Assembly (NCBI RefSeq): GCF_910592395.1
Contig: NC_088311.1
Span: 2,916,501 to 2,980,500, forward strand
Source of the DNA: Lineus longissimus
Lineage: Eukaryota > Nemertea > Pilidiophora > Heteronemertea > Lineidae
DNA length: 64,000 bases
Reading direction: 5' to 3'
A model generated the notes under the pieces. It was given only the letters and a program-made list of their open reading frames with translations, ran no database searches and was not told the DNA's origin. Numbering within the stretch: position 1 is the stretch's first letter; every line of letters starts with the position of its first letter. The translations under genes and the position numbers were made by a program. Below, one piece after another: positions 28,746 to 40,120 of this stretch.

Positions 28746-31723
28746 TTACACGTACTCAATGCCAATGTCATCACAATCCTCCTCCTCAGAGCTAGACGCA
28801 TCCTCCTCCGAATTTGATTCTTCACCACCAGGTTGCACCTCCCCTTCCTCAAAATCCACCACGATCTCTATGTCAGTGTCCATACATTCAAATACATCTG
28901 TTGCTTCTAGGAGAAGGTCTGTGTAGAATTCCTTTGATTCCAGCAGCAACTTCACCAATCCATGGTTTTCTTAAATAGAAGGAGAGCTGGACATTAAAAT
29001 TCTGAAGTCATCAACAAAGGTAATGCACATACATCTGCAAACCAATAGTTTATGTCTGTCCAGTTAGATTAATGAAAGGCATTCGGTTTGAATTAATTCA
29101 AAGCAGGGGTTAGTACATTTGTATTAGTAAACTGAACCTGAGCTGGGAAAGAACGAAGTTGCAATCAGATCCAGATCAGCATCCACAGCCCAGGTTAATT
29201 CAGAGGTAGTGCCACAGCAAGACAAGTACATGTACATGTATGCATCAACCTCCACAAATGTTCGGTAAAAATAATTGCATGGCCACTACCTTGGTTTTTG
29301 ATGGCCTCATTGTTCACGGTGTTGATTCTGTCTTCCAAGGTGTTGATTTTTTTCTTGAAGAAAAGAACAGTTGATACCATCTCTTGAATGAGCACAGGCA
29401 ATTCCTCGATGTACCTGGTCATGTGTTCATGTATATCAACTATTTTCTTCTTCAAAGCAAATGTTTCTCCCTTGTTCCCTGAATTGAAGAAACAAATATT
29501 AGGACTACAGGCTAAAAGTTTCTTGCTCCATCCCTCCTACATGTACATACGAAACGCTGGTAAAAATACATGCTGGATATGTCAGAAATGTGACTATAAG
29601 ATTGAGGCGCAACTTAACATTTTACTTGCAACCAATGCTACATTGCAACCAAATTGTGTTAAATGTACAAGGTAGAATGTACTTTACATCACTTGAAGAC
29701 CAATGTACCAGTAAGCCTAGAGCAAAATGCCGACCCAGGCTTTAAACCTCAAATTGCTTGATAAACAACAGCTGGATCAATTTCTCTGAACAATCGAAAA
29801 TGACTGCAGGACATTACCACTTGGAGTTATTTGTGTCCTGGACTTTGTGTTACATGTACTAAGTGAAGTTTGTGGGTAAATGAATATGAAGTGAATGCCA
29901 ACCTGCAGGATTATGCCAAGGCAACAAATAGTCCTCTTGCGTGACTTCGTCCACAGAAACATGACAGTCTGCTTTTGAATTGTACAGTGTAGCACAATGC
30001 TAAAGTTGCTTTCTCTCCTTTTCAAGACGCTTTCGTAGAGAAGCCTGACTCTTTGAAGCATCTGAAATGAAAATGATAAACTTTTAAACTGATCGATATA
30101 GCAGTGAACTCGACATGCATCGTAACTGCACAAACTGCTAATATGAAGAAAGCCCCTTTAATACTGTCGTGTTAATTGCTATCTTTCAAATCATGTCATG
30201 TTATTTAAACCAATGAACTTTATAAGAATCTGAAAAGAATGAAAGTGTGTATATAATCAAATTGAAAAACTCCCGAAGATGGGCCAGAAGGCTGGAAAAC
30301 CTGGTCAACAAACTGGGTTGACCATGGCACAAGGAAAACCGTGGTGTTCTTGCAGCTTCTATCTTCAGCTCCAGACTCTGAATCACATTCTAGAGAACAA
30401 GTTGTGTTTTGATTAAAGAGCTGTGTTCCTTCAGTTATTTTTAGTGCCTGTTACATGTACACTTTGAAAACAAATTTATCTCCTATAAATATATCATACC
30501 TGATAACAGCTGACGACGCACATGAGACACAAACTGCACATGATGAACTATGTTTTCCCATTTTCCTAAGTATTGACCTCAATACTGGCTCCCGCACCTC
30601 CTCCCAACTCTCCTCTTGTCTTTGCTTCCGGTCAGCATGCGCAACAAAATGCCTTTTCTTCCATTCAGATTCAGTGCCTGGCACTTCAGTACTATTGGAA
30701 GCCCGAATCCCATTCAGAAGCTCCATAGGTTCAGCTCTCACTGTAAATTAAAAGTGCATTGATAAATACTACCGGGAAAGAAAAAAAAAGTTCCTAAGTG
30801 TTGATTCGAAAATACCATTATTTGCCTTAATCAGCAGCCAGTGTTGCCCAATTAACCTTTAAAAAAGAATAAATCATTTGCAAACTATTACCCGACTTTT
30901 GATCAACACAAAATTCAAAATTTAGATGAATCAGTTAACGTCGTTTGACCTCTGCAGCCGTAAAAAGTATGGTAGGTCAAATCGGAAACTTACTCCTTAT
31001 AAAATACACAACTTGATTTGTGTCTTGGAATAGAGCCAACTAGCTGATGAATAAAAAGACCTTAAAAGACAAATCACAAACCTTGCTGGAACACTTGAAA
31101 ATCGAAAGGTGCATCGATTTCTACTTCATTATTACTTGGTAGCAATTCCTCAGGAAAGTCCTTTAGTTTCTCTGGAAAAACAAGCAATTTTGAAATTAAG
31201 GCCAAATGCAGATTACGCCAGAAAAGATGCAATTTCTTCCATGGAATTTCTTACATAAAAAGGGTGGAAAAGACTAATTTTTCTGGTTTGATTTTAAAGA
31301 TTGGTGAGAAATTTTAACGAGGTATAGCAGTGATAGGGTTGGATTTGTAGGCATAAACCATTTGTCATTAACATGAAATTATCAGTTAATTGCACTAATG
31401 TAAGACTAGTCTAGCAGCAATATTTTTCCATGTATAAAGCCTAATTGAATATTGATGGCTCAGACGAGGTGAAGGCATTTGTCAACCAAAAACAATCTAC
31501 CTGTCGTTGAGGTTTTCTTCCCTTTTCTTTCTCTTCTGGGAACTGATGGACCATCTATAGCACCATTGATGTCCCTGGATGGAGCTTTCACATATGGTTT
31601 TTAAGTTCTTTTTAGGATAGGTTTTCCTCTTTCTCCTGCGATAGGAGGCAGCCAACTCTTTGATTCGTGCATAATGCCCTGCATTCTCACCAGAAGGATT
31701 GTCATCATTACCATTGGATGATG
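28746..31723 (-). pseudogene. Decayed gene resembling KDZ-transposase/CxC-cluster proteins, core missing
   Basis: Phase-compatible minus-strand exons: 31501-31723, 31082-31171, 30500-30740, then 29903-30061, 29290-29478 and 28746-28969 (stop TAA). The order is a basic N-terminal segment with YVKAPSRDINGAIDGPSVP; an acidic linker; a segment with WEEVREPVL and a cysteine pair (CAVCVSCASSAVI); an LYNSKADCHVSVDEV...LPWHNPAG segment; a coiled coil; and an acidic tail. The arrangement recalls animal KDZ-transposase proteins with CxC-type cysteine clusters, which is recognition from memory and tentative. Damage: exon 31501-31723 needs a one-base frameshift near its A-rich middle, exon 29903-30061 has an in-frame TAG, and only ~440 bp separates the cysteine exon from the C-terminal exons, so the catalytic core is gone. 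No first exon was found. Confidence 0.5.
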
Positions 31724-31739
31724 CTGAAAAACAAACACA

Positions 31740-34133
31740 TAAAGTGACAAATACTAATAATAGTCAAAACTATGACTTAGCCTAGACAAAATACAGCCTT
31801 CATGCAGGCTACACTCGATTTATGATTTTAACAAACACGAAATACTTTTCTACTGAGTTTTGTAACACCATGATTCTGTCCAAATGGGCCATTGTACGAT
31901 AGAGTGACAGGCCTTTCAATTACGTGGAGACCTCTACACCCTGTATTTTTTTAGCCTATTTTGGGGGACATGTTTTTTTGCTTTTTGGCTTAATTTGGGG
32001 ACATTTCATCACGCCAATTTGCCTGAACAGCGATGTCATAAATCAAAGTTAGTGACTGATATCACCACATACACCTGAAAAATCATAATTTTAGGGGGAA
32101 AACTTTAAAATGGGGCCATTTGGATGAGATTTGGTTATGTTAGGGGTCAAAAAACGCTTCAGGGGGGTCATATTTTTTAAAAAAAAGAAAAAAAGACCTA
32201 ATTTGGGGACATCCTGTACGGTGTAGGAATCATGTAATTGAGAGGCCTGAGTGACCTTATACAGTCCTTCGTAACTGGGAGTGCTGACCTGCCAGATTTC
32301 GGTCTCATGTTCACGGGCTTAGCGCCTTCGTTGCTCAAGAAATAGGCGAAGCCCCCCCCCCCCCTCCCCCCACTGCGATATCAGGCTACGCCCCTGAACG
32401 TTCACGTGATACATGTTCTATGTCATTTTCGAATTGGTCAATCACTGTGCATGAGGTGACTTGTGACAAGACATCACATGGAAATAATTAATGCGATGAC
32501 AGGGTAATCGGCCTGGGAAATGTTGAAACGCCACAATATTTGAGGCCACAATTCATGAATTACCTCTTTTGGCAGAAGGGCAGGCACGCCGGTCTAAGTC
32601 AATGAATGTGAAATTTTGAATTTATGGTTAGGGCCAGGGGGGGGCGGCCTGGCCTGCCCGCCCGGCAAGCGTGGCCACACAGGGTAGGCTAGGCCTAGGG
32701 GGTGGGCATGGTGGGGGGGGGGGGGGGGGACTATAGGCCTACCATTACATCAATGTGTATGTCAATGATGACAAATAATGATGAAGATATCCATGCATCA
32801 AGCATTTACATACATTTACGGCAGCAGCATGGGGATGCATCTCATTTATCAATACAGGTGGTAGGCCTAGCTAGGCACGTGCCCTGCTGGGCCTGGGCCG
32901 GGGCTGGGCGACGGCCATGCATGCTTTTTTCTCAGATCGATTTAGGACAATTAGGTGACAAAAAAACAAGGCCGAGGATACGGGTACGGCAGCCGTATCT
33001 GAACATTTTTTGGCTATTCGTACGGCAGTGATCTGAGCATGCGCAAAAGCATTCAGCTCCGGTTACGTCACTGCCGTTTAGGTTTTTATAGTACGGTTTG
33101 GCTATTCGTACGGCAGCTCGCCAAACTGCAGTTGTGGATTAAAGTGCCGCTTCGGCGTCCGTTTCAGGCACTTCTCGATCGTTCGAGACCTCCGAGTATA
33201 CATCTTGCAAAAGTTTACATCTTCATATTTCAAGTTCAGTAAACGATGAAAATTCGGCATTAATCAATTTCATATTGGGGATACGGCTGCCGTACCCGTA
33301 GTCAGTTCGAAAAAAGAACACCTTGGCGACCATCTGGCTATACTTACCACCAAATTCCATGGTCAGGATATTTGATGCGGTCCTAACTGTGACATGGTCT
33401 ACGTTTCATAGCCTACCGGTACTTCAAACCGTAAATAGCAATGGAATTGAGCAAAACTGAAATACTACAACACCATGAACATCCGATAAATCGAATGTCG
33501 CACGTTCTGTATCCCGCGAGATCTCGAAACTACTGCGCACAGGCGCGAGAAATTATATAATAGCTCAATTGCCCCCTACCCCTTCAATTCAGCTCAGGCC
33601 CCCTCGACTAACTACCTCCATCCCCCCCCCCAAATGTAAAATGATATCGTTTTTAGATTTGCTGTCGGTGTAGTCGGGGTTTGTTTGTCAGTCAAGGGGG
33701 CAACCGAAGGGGGGGGGGGGGGGGTCTCTAAGTTTCACGTGCCTGTGCTGCTGTTTTAGTAGCGGCAGAGGCAGTGGCTAAAAAAGTAGCACGAGAAACG
33801 AGGATGAGCTGATATAGTTCTCCAGTAAAATGGGTTGCCGCAAATATTGACAACTTTAAAACTGTCAAAAACTTGCGTGAAGATTAATCAGAATAATTGA
33901 AGAGTCATGAAACTATATGATTACTACAAACCTAATGCAAATCTAAAACATTCATACGGGCTAGTTTTGCGAATAGATGGATACCTTTGTTTACAAAAAT
34001 GACGTCACTCTGACGTCACGCATAACTTAAAAGATACTTCGTTGCTATAGTTCATCATTATCCCACTGTAGCGCAATGTCTGTTTAGTTCCACCCCCAGC
34101 TGAAAGGTGGGGCAGCCTGATTTGGATCGTGGG
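31740..34133. other. No gene recognised; homopolymers and one fold-back
   Basis: This right part of the 12.9-kb element shows no convincing exon. It contains C and G homopolymers near 32350, 32712 and 33712, a G+C-rich patch at 32640-32930, and the fold-back at 32977-33300. It may include the lost 5' end of the KDZ-like gene. Confidence 0.4.
32977..33300. repeat. MITE-like element with ~22-bp inverted ends
   Basis: The left end (ATACGGGTACGGCAGCCGTAT) and the right end (ATACGGCTGCCGTACCCGTA) are reverse complements. The motif GCTATTCGTACGGCAG also occurs twice inside. Confidence 0.8.
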
Positions 34134-34200
34134 ATATGTACGTTATAAGCCACTAATACCAATCGTAGATATACCACTATTGTTTGCGGAGAATGCACTG
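34134..34200 (-). repeat. Right terminal inverted repeat of the 12.9-kb element
   Basis: Its reverse complement starts CAGTGCATTCTCCGCAAACA and aligns to the left end from 21264. The satellite resumes directly at 34201. Confidence 0.75.
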
Positions 34201-34207
34201 ATATTTC
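34201..34207. repeat. Right copy of the 7-bp target-site duplication
   Basis: ATATTTC directly follows the CACTG end of the element and matches 21257-21263. Confidence 0.85.
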
Positions 34208-37200
34208 TTAATATATCGTATATATAGAGTTCGGTGATTTTATTGAAAATGTTTGCAGTTGATTTAAATGTTTGAATGGTTTAAAAACAAAATTTTTAGA
34301 AGCGAGGTCAACAGGGTCAAAAGAAATAGTTTTTGGCGCCAATGATGTCGGCAATGGCAGATTTGAATTAAGATTCGAGTCGATTCTTTTGGAAGCCGAA
34401 AGTGCGGATGCACAGGGCAATTGCATTTAGAAAACTTCGCCGACTGATAGTCAAACCATTCCCTGGAGTGCTCGAAAACCTGGAATCAGTGTGTACTTTA
34501 GCTTGAAAAGTTCGCGGGTGAAGGGGTTTTCTTCATAATAATATTGATAATGATAATAATGATGATGGTCTAAGGGCGCTAGCGGATCCAGGAACTGGAA
34601 GAAAAGGGAGCGTGCACTGCATTTCTCATCAATTGCTGCACTACAGGTGTGTTCCAAAATTTCATGGTCAATTTCAAAGATTCTTTATCAATTAGGGGGC
34701 GTGCCTCTGGTGCACCCCCTTGGATACGCGCCTGATAAACGTTCATGGATGAAAGTAGAAAGAAAGCTTTTAAAAAAAAACGATATGAGATTCGCCAGGG
34801 TTTGAATCTAATTCGAATCCGGGCCTGACAAACGTTCATGGATGAAAAATGGAAAGAAGACCTTTTAAAAAAACGAAAAAATACATTCGCCGGGGTTCGA
34901 ACCCGTGACCACCCAATCTAAAGCGCAGCGCTCTAACCGCTGAACTATCAGGGCGTTCATGTTTGACGTGAGATATTCGGCAATCTGAAGACAGGCCTTA
35001 GGGTACGCGCCATGATTGTGGCTAGGTCACGCTGGCGGAAGAGTAATTGGGTGCAAATAGTTCCAAGGTAACCGTAAAACACAATATTACTATAGATATT
35101 TCTTAATATATCGTATATATATAGCTCGGTGATTTTATTGAAAATGTTTGCAGTTGATTTAAATGTTTGAATGGTTTAAAAACAAAATTTTTAGAAGCGA
35201 GGTCAACAGGGTCAAAAGAAATAGTTTTTGGCGCCAATGATGTCGGCAATGGCAGATTTGAATTAAGATTCGAGTCGATTCTTTTGGAAGCCAAAAGTGC
35301 GGATGCACAGGGCAATTGCATTTAGAAAGCTTCGCCGACTGATAGTCAAACCATTCCCTGGAGTGCTCGAAAACCTGGAATCAGTGTGTACTTTAGCTTG
35401 AAAAGTTCGCGGGTGAAGGGGTTTTCTTCATAATAATATTGATAATGATAATAATGATGATGGTCTAAGGGCGCTAGCGGATCCAGGAACTGGAAGAAAA
35501 GGGAGCGTGCACTGCATTTCTCATCAAAATTGCTGCACTACAGGTGTGTTCCAAAATTTCATGGTCAATTTCAAAGATTCTTTATCAATTAGGGGGCGTG
35601 CCTCTGGTGCACCCCCTTGGATACGCGCCTGATAAACGTTCATGGATGAAAGTAGAAAGAAAGCTTTTAAAAAAAAACGATATGAGATTCGCCAGGGTTT
35701 GAATCTAATTCGAATCCGGGCCTGACAAACGTTCATGGATGAAAAATGGAAAGAAGACCTTTTAAAAAAACGAAAAAATACATTCGCCGGGGTTCGAACC
35801 CGTGACCACCCAATCTAAAGCGCAGCGCTCTAACCGCTGAGCTATCAGGGCGTTCATGTTTGACGTGAGATATTCGGCAATCTGAAGACAGGCCTTAGGG
35901 TACGCGCCATGATTGTGGCTAGGTCACGCTGGCGGAAGAGTAATTGGGTGCAAATAGTTCCAAGGTAACCGTAAAACACAATATTACTATAGATATTTCT
36001 TAATATATCGTATATATATAGCTCGGTGATTTTATTGAAAATGTTTGCAGTTGATTTAAATGTTTGAATGGTTTAAAAACAAAATTTTTAGAAGCGAGGT
36101 CAACAGGGTCAAAAGAAATAGTTTTTGGCGCCAATGATGTCGGCAATGGCAGATTTGAATTAAGATTCGAGTCGATTCTTTTGGAAGCCAAAAGTGCGGA
36201 TGCACAGGGCAATTGCATTTAGAAAGCTTCGCCGACTGATAGTCAAACCATTCCCTGGAGTGCTCGAAAACCTGGAATCAGTGTGTACTTTAGCTTGAAA
36301 AGTTCGCGGGTGAAGGGGTTTTCTTCATGATAATATTGATAATGATGATGGTCTAAGGGCGCTAGCGGATCCAGGAACTGGAAGAAAAGGGAGCGTGCAC
36401 TGCATCTCTCATCAAAATTGCTGCACTACAGGTGTGTTCCAAAATTTCATGGTCAATTTCAAAGATTCTTTATCAATTAGGGGGCGTGCCTCTGGTGCAC
36501 CCCCTTGGATACGCGCCTGATAAACGTTCATGGATGAAAGTAGAAAGAAAGCTTCTAAAAAAAAACGATATAAGATTCGCCAGGGTTTGAATCTAATTCG
36601 AATCCGGGCCTGATAAACGTTCATGGATGAAAAATGGAAAGAAGACCTTTTAAAAAAACGAAAAAATACATTCGCCGGGGTTCGAACCCGTGACCACCCA
36701 ATCTAAAGCGCAGCGCTCTAACCGCTGAGCTATCAGGGCGTTCATGTTTGACGTGAGATATTCGGCAATCTGAAGACAGGCCTTAGGGTACGCGCCATGA
36801 TTGTGGCTAGGTCACGCTGGCGGAAGAGTAATTGGGTGCAAATAGTTCCAAGGTAACCGTAAAACACAATATTACTATAGATATTTCTTAATATATCGTA
36901 TATATATAGCTCGGTGATTTTATTGAAAATGTTTGCAGTTGATTTAAATGTTTGAATGGTTTAAAAACAAAATTTTTAGAAGCGAGGTCAACAGGGTCAA
37001 AAGAAATAGTTTTTGGCGCCAATGATGTCGGCAATGGCAGATTTGAATTAAGATTCGAGTCGATTCTTTTGGAAGCCAAAAGTGCGGATGCACAGGGCAA
37101 TTGCATTTAGAAAGCTTCGCCGACTGATAGTCAAACCATTCCCTGGAGTGCTCGAAAACCTGGAATCAGTGTGTACTTTAGCTTGAAAAGTTCGCGGGTG

Positions 37201-38319
37201 AAGGGGTTTTCTTCATGATAATATTGATAATGATAATAATGATGATGGTCTAAGAGCGCTAGCGGATCCAGGAACTGGAAGAAAAGGGAGCGTGCACTGC
37301 ATTTCTCATCAAAATTGCTGCACTACAGGTGTTTTCCTAAATTTCATGGTCAATTTCAAAGATTCTATATCAATTAGGGGGCGTGCCTCTGGTGCACCCC
37401 CTTGGATACGCGCCTGATAAACGTTCATCGATTCTTTTGGAAGCCGAAAGTGCGGATGCACAGGGCAATTGCATTTAGAAAGCTTCGCCGACTGATAGTC
37501 AAACCATTCCCTGGAGTGCTCGAAAACCTGGAATCAGTGTGTACTTTAGCTTGAAAAGTTCGCGGGTGAAGGGGTTTTCTTCATGATAATATTGATAATG
37601 ATGATGGTCTGAGGGCGCTAGCGGATCCAGGAACTGGAAGAAAAGAGAGCGTGCACTGCATTTCTCATCAAAATTGCTGCACTACAGGTGTGTTCCAAAA
37701 TTTCATGGTCAATTTCAAAGATTCTTTATCAATTAGGGGGCGTGCCTCTGGTGCACCCCCTTGGATACGCGCCTGATAAACGTTCATGGATGAAAGTAGA
37801 AAGAAAGCTTTTAAAAAAAACCGATATAAGATTCGCCAGGGTTTGAATCTAATTCGAATCCGGGCCTGATAAACGTTCATGGATGAAAAATGGAAAGAAG
37901 ACCTTTTAAAAAAACGAAAAAATACATTCGCCGGGGTTCGAACCCGTGACCACCCAATCTAAAGCGCAGCGCTCTAACCGCTGAGCTATCAGGGCGTTCA
38001 TGTTGGACGTGAGATATTCGGCAATCTGAAGACAGGCCTTAGGGTACGCGCCATGATTGTGGCTAGGTCACGCTGGCGGAAGAGTAATTGGGTGCAAATA
38101 GTTCCAAGGTAACCGTATAACACAATATTACTATAGATATTTCTTAATATATCGTATATATATAGCTCGGTGATTTTATTGAAAATGTTTGCAGTTGATT
38201 TAAATGTTTGAATGGTTTAAAAACAAAATTTTTAGAAGCGAGGTCAACAGGGTCAAAAGAAATAGTTTTTGGCGCCAATGATGTCGGCAATGGCAGATTT
38301 GAATTAAGATTCGAGTGGA
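34201..38319. repeat. Satellite array 2: continuation of array 1
   Basis: Landmarks are at 34426, 35321, 36218, 37106 and, in a shortened monomer, 37474 (steps 895, 897, 888, 368). The first monomer is the fourth type of the higher-order repeat (TATATAGAGTTCGG, CTTCATAATAATATTG), exactly the type due after the last monomer of array 1. A ~520-bp internal deletion lies at 37428/37429, joining ACGTTCAT to CGATTCTTTTGG. The array ends where GATTCGAGTCGATTC becomes GATTCGAGTGGATTC. Confidence 0.95.
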
Positions 38320-38868
38320 TTCTAGTGGTGCCGCCATCTTGGATCAACGAAAGTTGGTCTGAGAGAGGGCCAACTATTTTTGCCTACAACTGAATGATAT
38401 TGTCATTGTCATTCAAATAAAAGTAGTTTTTGTGAAAGAATATTATTTGGACTAGTTAGAAATATCACAGTTTCAACAAATTCTTTGATAATTAGTCCAC
38501 ATTTGGACACTAGACCTCGCATTTCCCCGTCCACAAAATCAAAGGCCACTTCGAAAACCTTCAAAAAAGGGGCTAAAAAGCCCGTCCACTCATTGATCAA
38601 AATCACCCATCAAAATATTTTTTTTCTTTTTTCTTTCGCTGACCCATTAAAAAGATTATATCCATTAACATACTGCATTAACATACTGCAATTTCTTTTA
38701 AATATATTGAAAGACAAAGAAATGCCAGCCCACCAAACTTTGAGGGCCGCTGTCCACACTTTCGTCCACACTTTCGTCCACAGTTTACACCTACCCAAAG
38801 TTTGAGTTGTCAGTTGGTTTAGGGGCACAATCACCTAGATTATAGCGGCAATACACGGTTGCCTATGG

Positions 38869-39021
38869 CTATAGAGGTTCTTCACTGACGTCACATGATA
38901 ACGTTGCCGATTTGTTTTGCACTGCCATATTGGCCGTCACACGTGGTCACGACGTAAAGGATACATTGGGCAGGTGGCCGTCAAACGTCACTTCGTGACG
39001 TCACGTTAGGAACCTCTATAG
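38869..39021. repeat. MITE with CTATAGAGGTTC ends
   Basis: The terminal inverted repeats are CTATAGAGGTTC and GAACCTCTATAG about 150 bp apart. TGACGTCAC words lie just inside both ends. A second copy, duplicated with the spacer, is at 45443-45595. Confidence 0.75.
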
Positions 39022-39394
39022 ACTGTCCTCCATGTCCTCTGTAAAGGACTTTGGGAGGATTCACCAGTCTTGTAAGATGACTGTGGTCCCAAGTAGTAAT
39101 CAAGTTGTACTTAAAGAGTTGCCAGATAGATATGGGTAACTACCAGTCTCGTGAGATCATCTGATTGAGATAACCAGCTGGCAGAGGTTGGTTGTTCCAT
39201 TGTCCGTCCTTGTGAGATGATTACCATGGTACAACCAAATCAGTTGTCTTGTATCACCCATGTAGAACGCAAGTGTAATGTTATCTTGCACAGCTAAAGG
39301 ACCCTTTGAAGATTTCATCAATCTCAGTTGCAGTTGCCTGTACCATGACAAAAGACGGACGAAATCGTGCAATGGCCTTCATGATTTTGCTTGG

Positions 39395-39875
39395 GTTGTG
39401 ACTTCCTCATCTCTCTCATCATGTTGTCAACACGGTGGAGCAGCCAGGACTGATTCGGCCTGGCTGTGACTTCCTCATCTCTCTCACCATGTTGACAACT
39501 TGGCAGAGCAGCCAAGACTAATTTGGCCTGGCTTTGACTGTCTCATCTCTCTCACCATATTAACAACTAGGCAGTGCGGCGAAGACTGATGCCGCCTGGC
39601 TGTGACTGTCTCATCTCTCTCACCATATAGACAACTTGGCAGAGCAGCCAAGACTGATTTGGCCTGGCTGTGACTGTCTCTCATCTCTTTCACCATGTAG
39701 ACAACTTGGCAGAGCAGCCAAGACTGATTTAGCCTGGCTGTGATTGTCTCATCTCTCTCGACATATTAACAACTAGGCAATGCGGCGAAGATTGATGCGG
39801 CCTGGCTGTGACTGTCTCATCACTCTCATCATGTTGTCAACACGGTGGAGCAGCCAGGACTGATTCGGCCTGGTC
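39395..39875. repeat. ~68-bp minisatellite in S1
   Basis: About seven copies of a unit containing GCCTGGCTGTGACT, CCTCATCTCTCTCA, ATGTTGTCAACACGGTGGAG and CAGCCAGGACTGATT. Confidence 0.9.
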
Positions 39876-39981
39876 CCTGGGCTGATAAGGGCAGGCATAA
39901 ATTGGGTCAGGTCAAATCTTGGGGTTGAGAAAGTGTTAGGTGTAGGTTTAGGGGCCCTACCCTTAGGATAAATATGTCTCA

Positions 39982-40120
39982 ATTTCACCATGGCACACTG
40001 ACGGCACTTCACCATGGTGAATTCGGACGGTGAAATATTTTACCATGGTGAGCATGGTAAGTTCTACATTCATCATGATGGCGAGCATGGTAAACCCTGA
40101 GTTCACCATGGTGAACGCTG
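39982..40120. repeat. Cluster of TTCACCATGGTGAA-type palindromes (S1)
   Basis: Perfect or near-perfect 14-bp palindromes centred on CCATGG recur several times, with spaced half sites GAGCATGGTAA. The S1 cluster is cut at the duplication junction. The fuller version is in S2. Confidence 0.8.

Larger units (their letters stand above)
38320..40120. repeat. Spacer segment S1, duplicated as S2
   Basis: Nearly identical to 44894-46830. The offset is 6574 bp at the left and 6710 bp at the right because S2 holds two more 68-bp minisatellite units. It contains a MITE (38869-39021), a minisatellite (39395-39875) and ACCATGG palindromes (39982-40120). Open frames of up to 106 aa occur in both copies but show no recognisable domain and overlap each other on opposite strands. 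No gene is supported. Confidence 0.93.

Noticed and set aside
32702-33242. Frames of 109 and 67 aa near the G+C-rich patch
   Set aside because: They begin in a poly-G run or lie inside a MITE-like inverted-repeat element; the composition is low-complexity and no family is recognised.
38208-38834. Overlapping open frames of 61-106 aa in S1 and S2
   Set aside because: They lie on both strands over the same bases, have no recognisable domain, and are preserved only because the spacer is duplicated.
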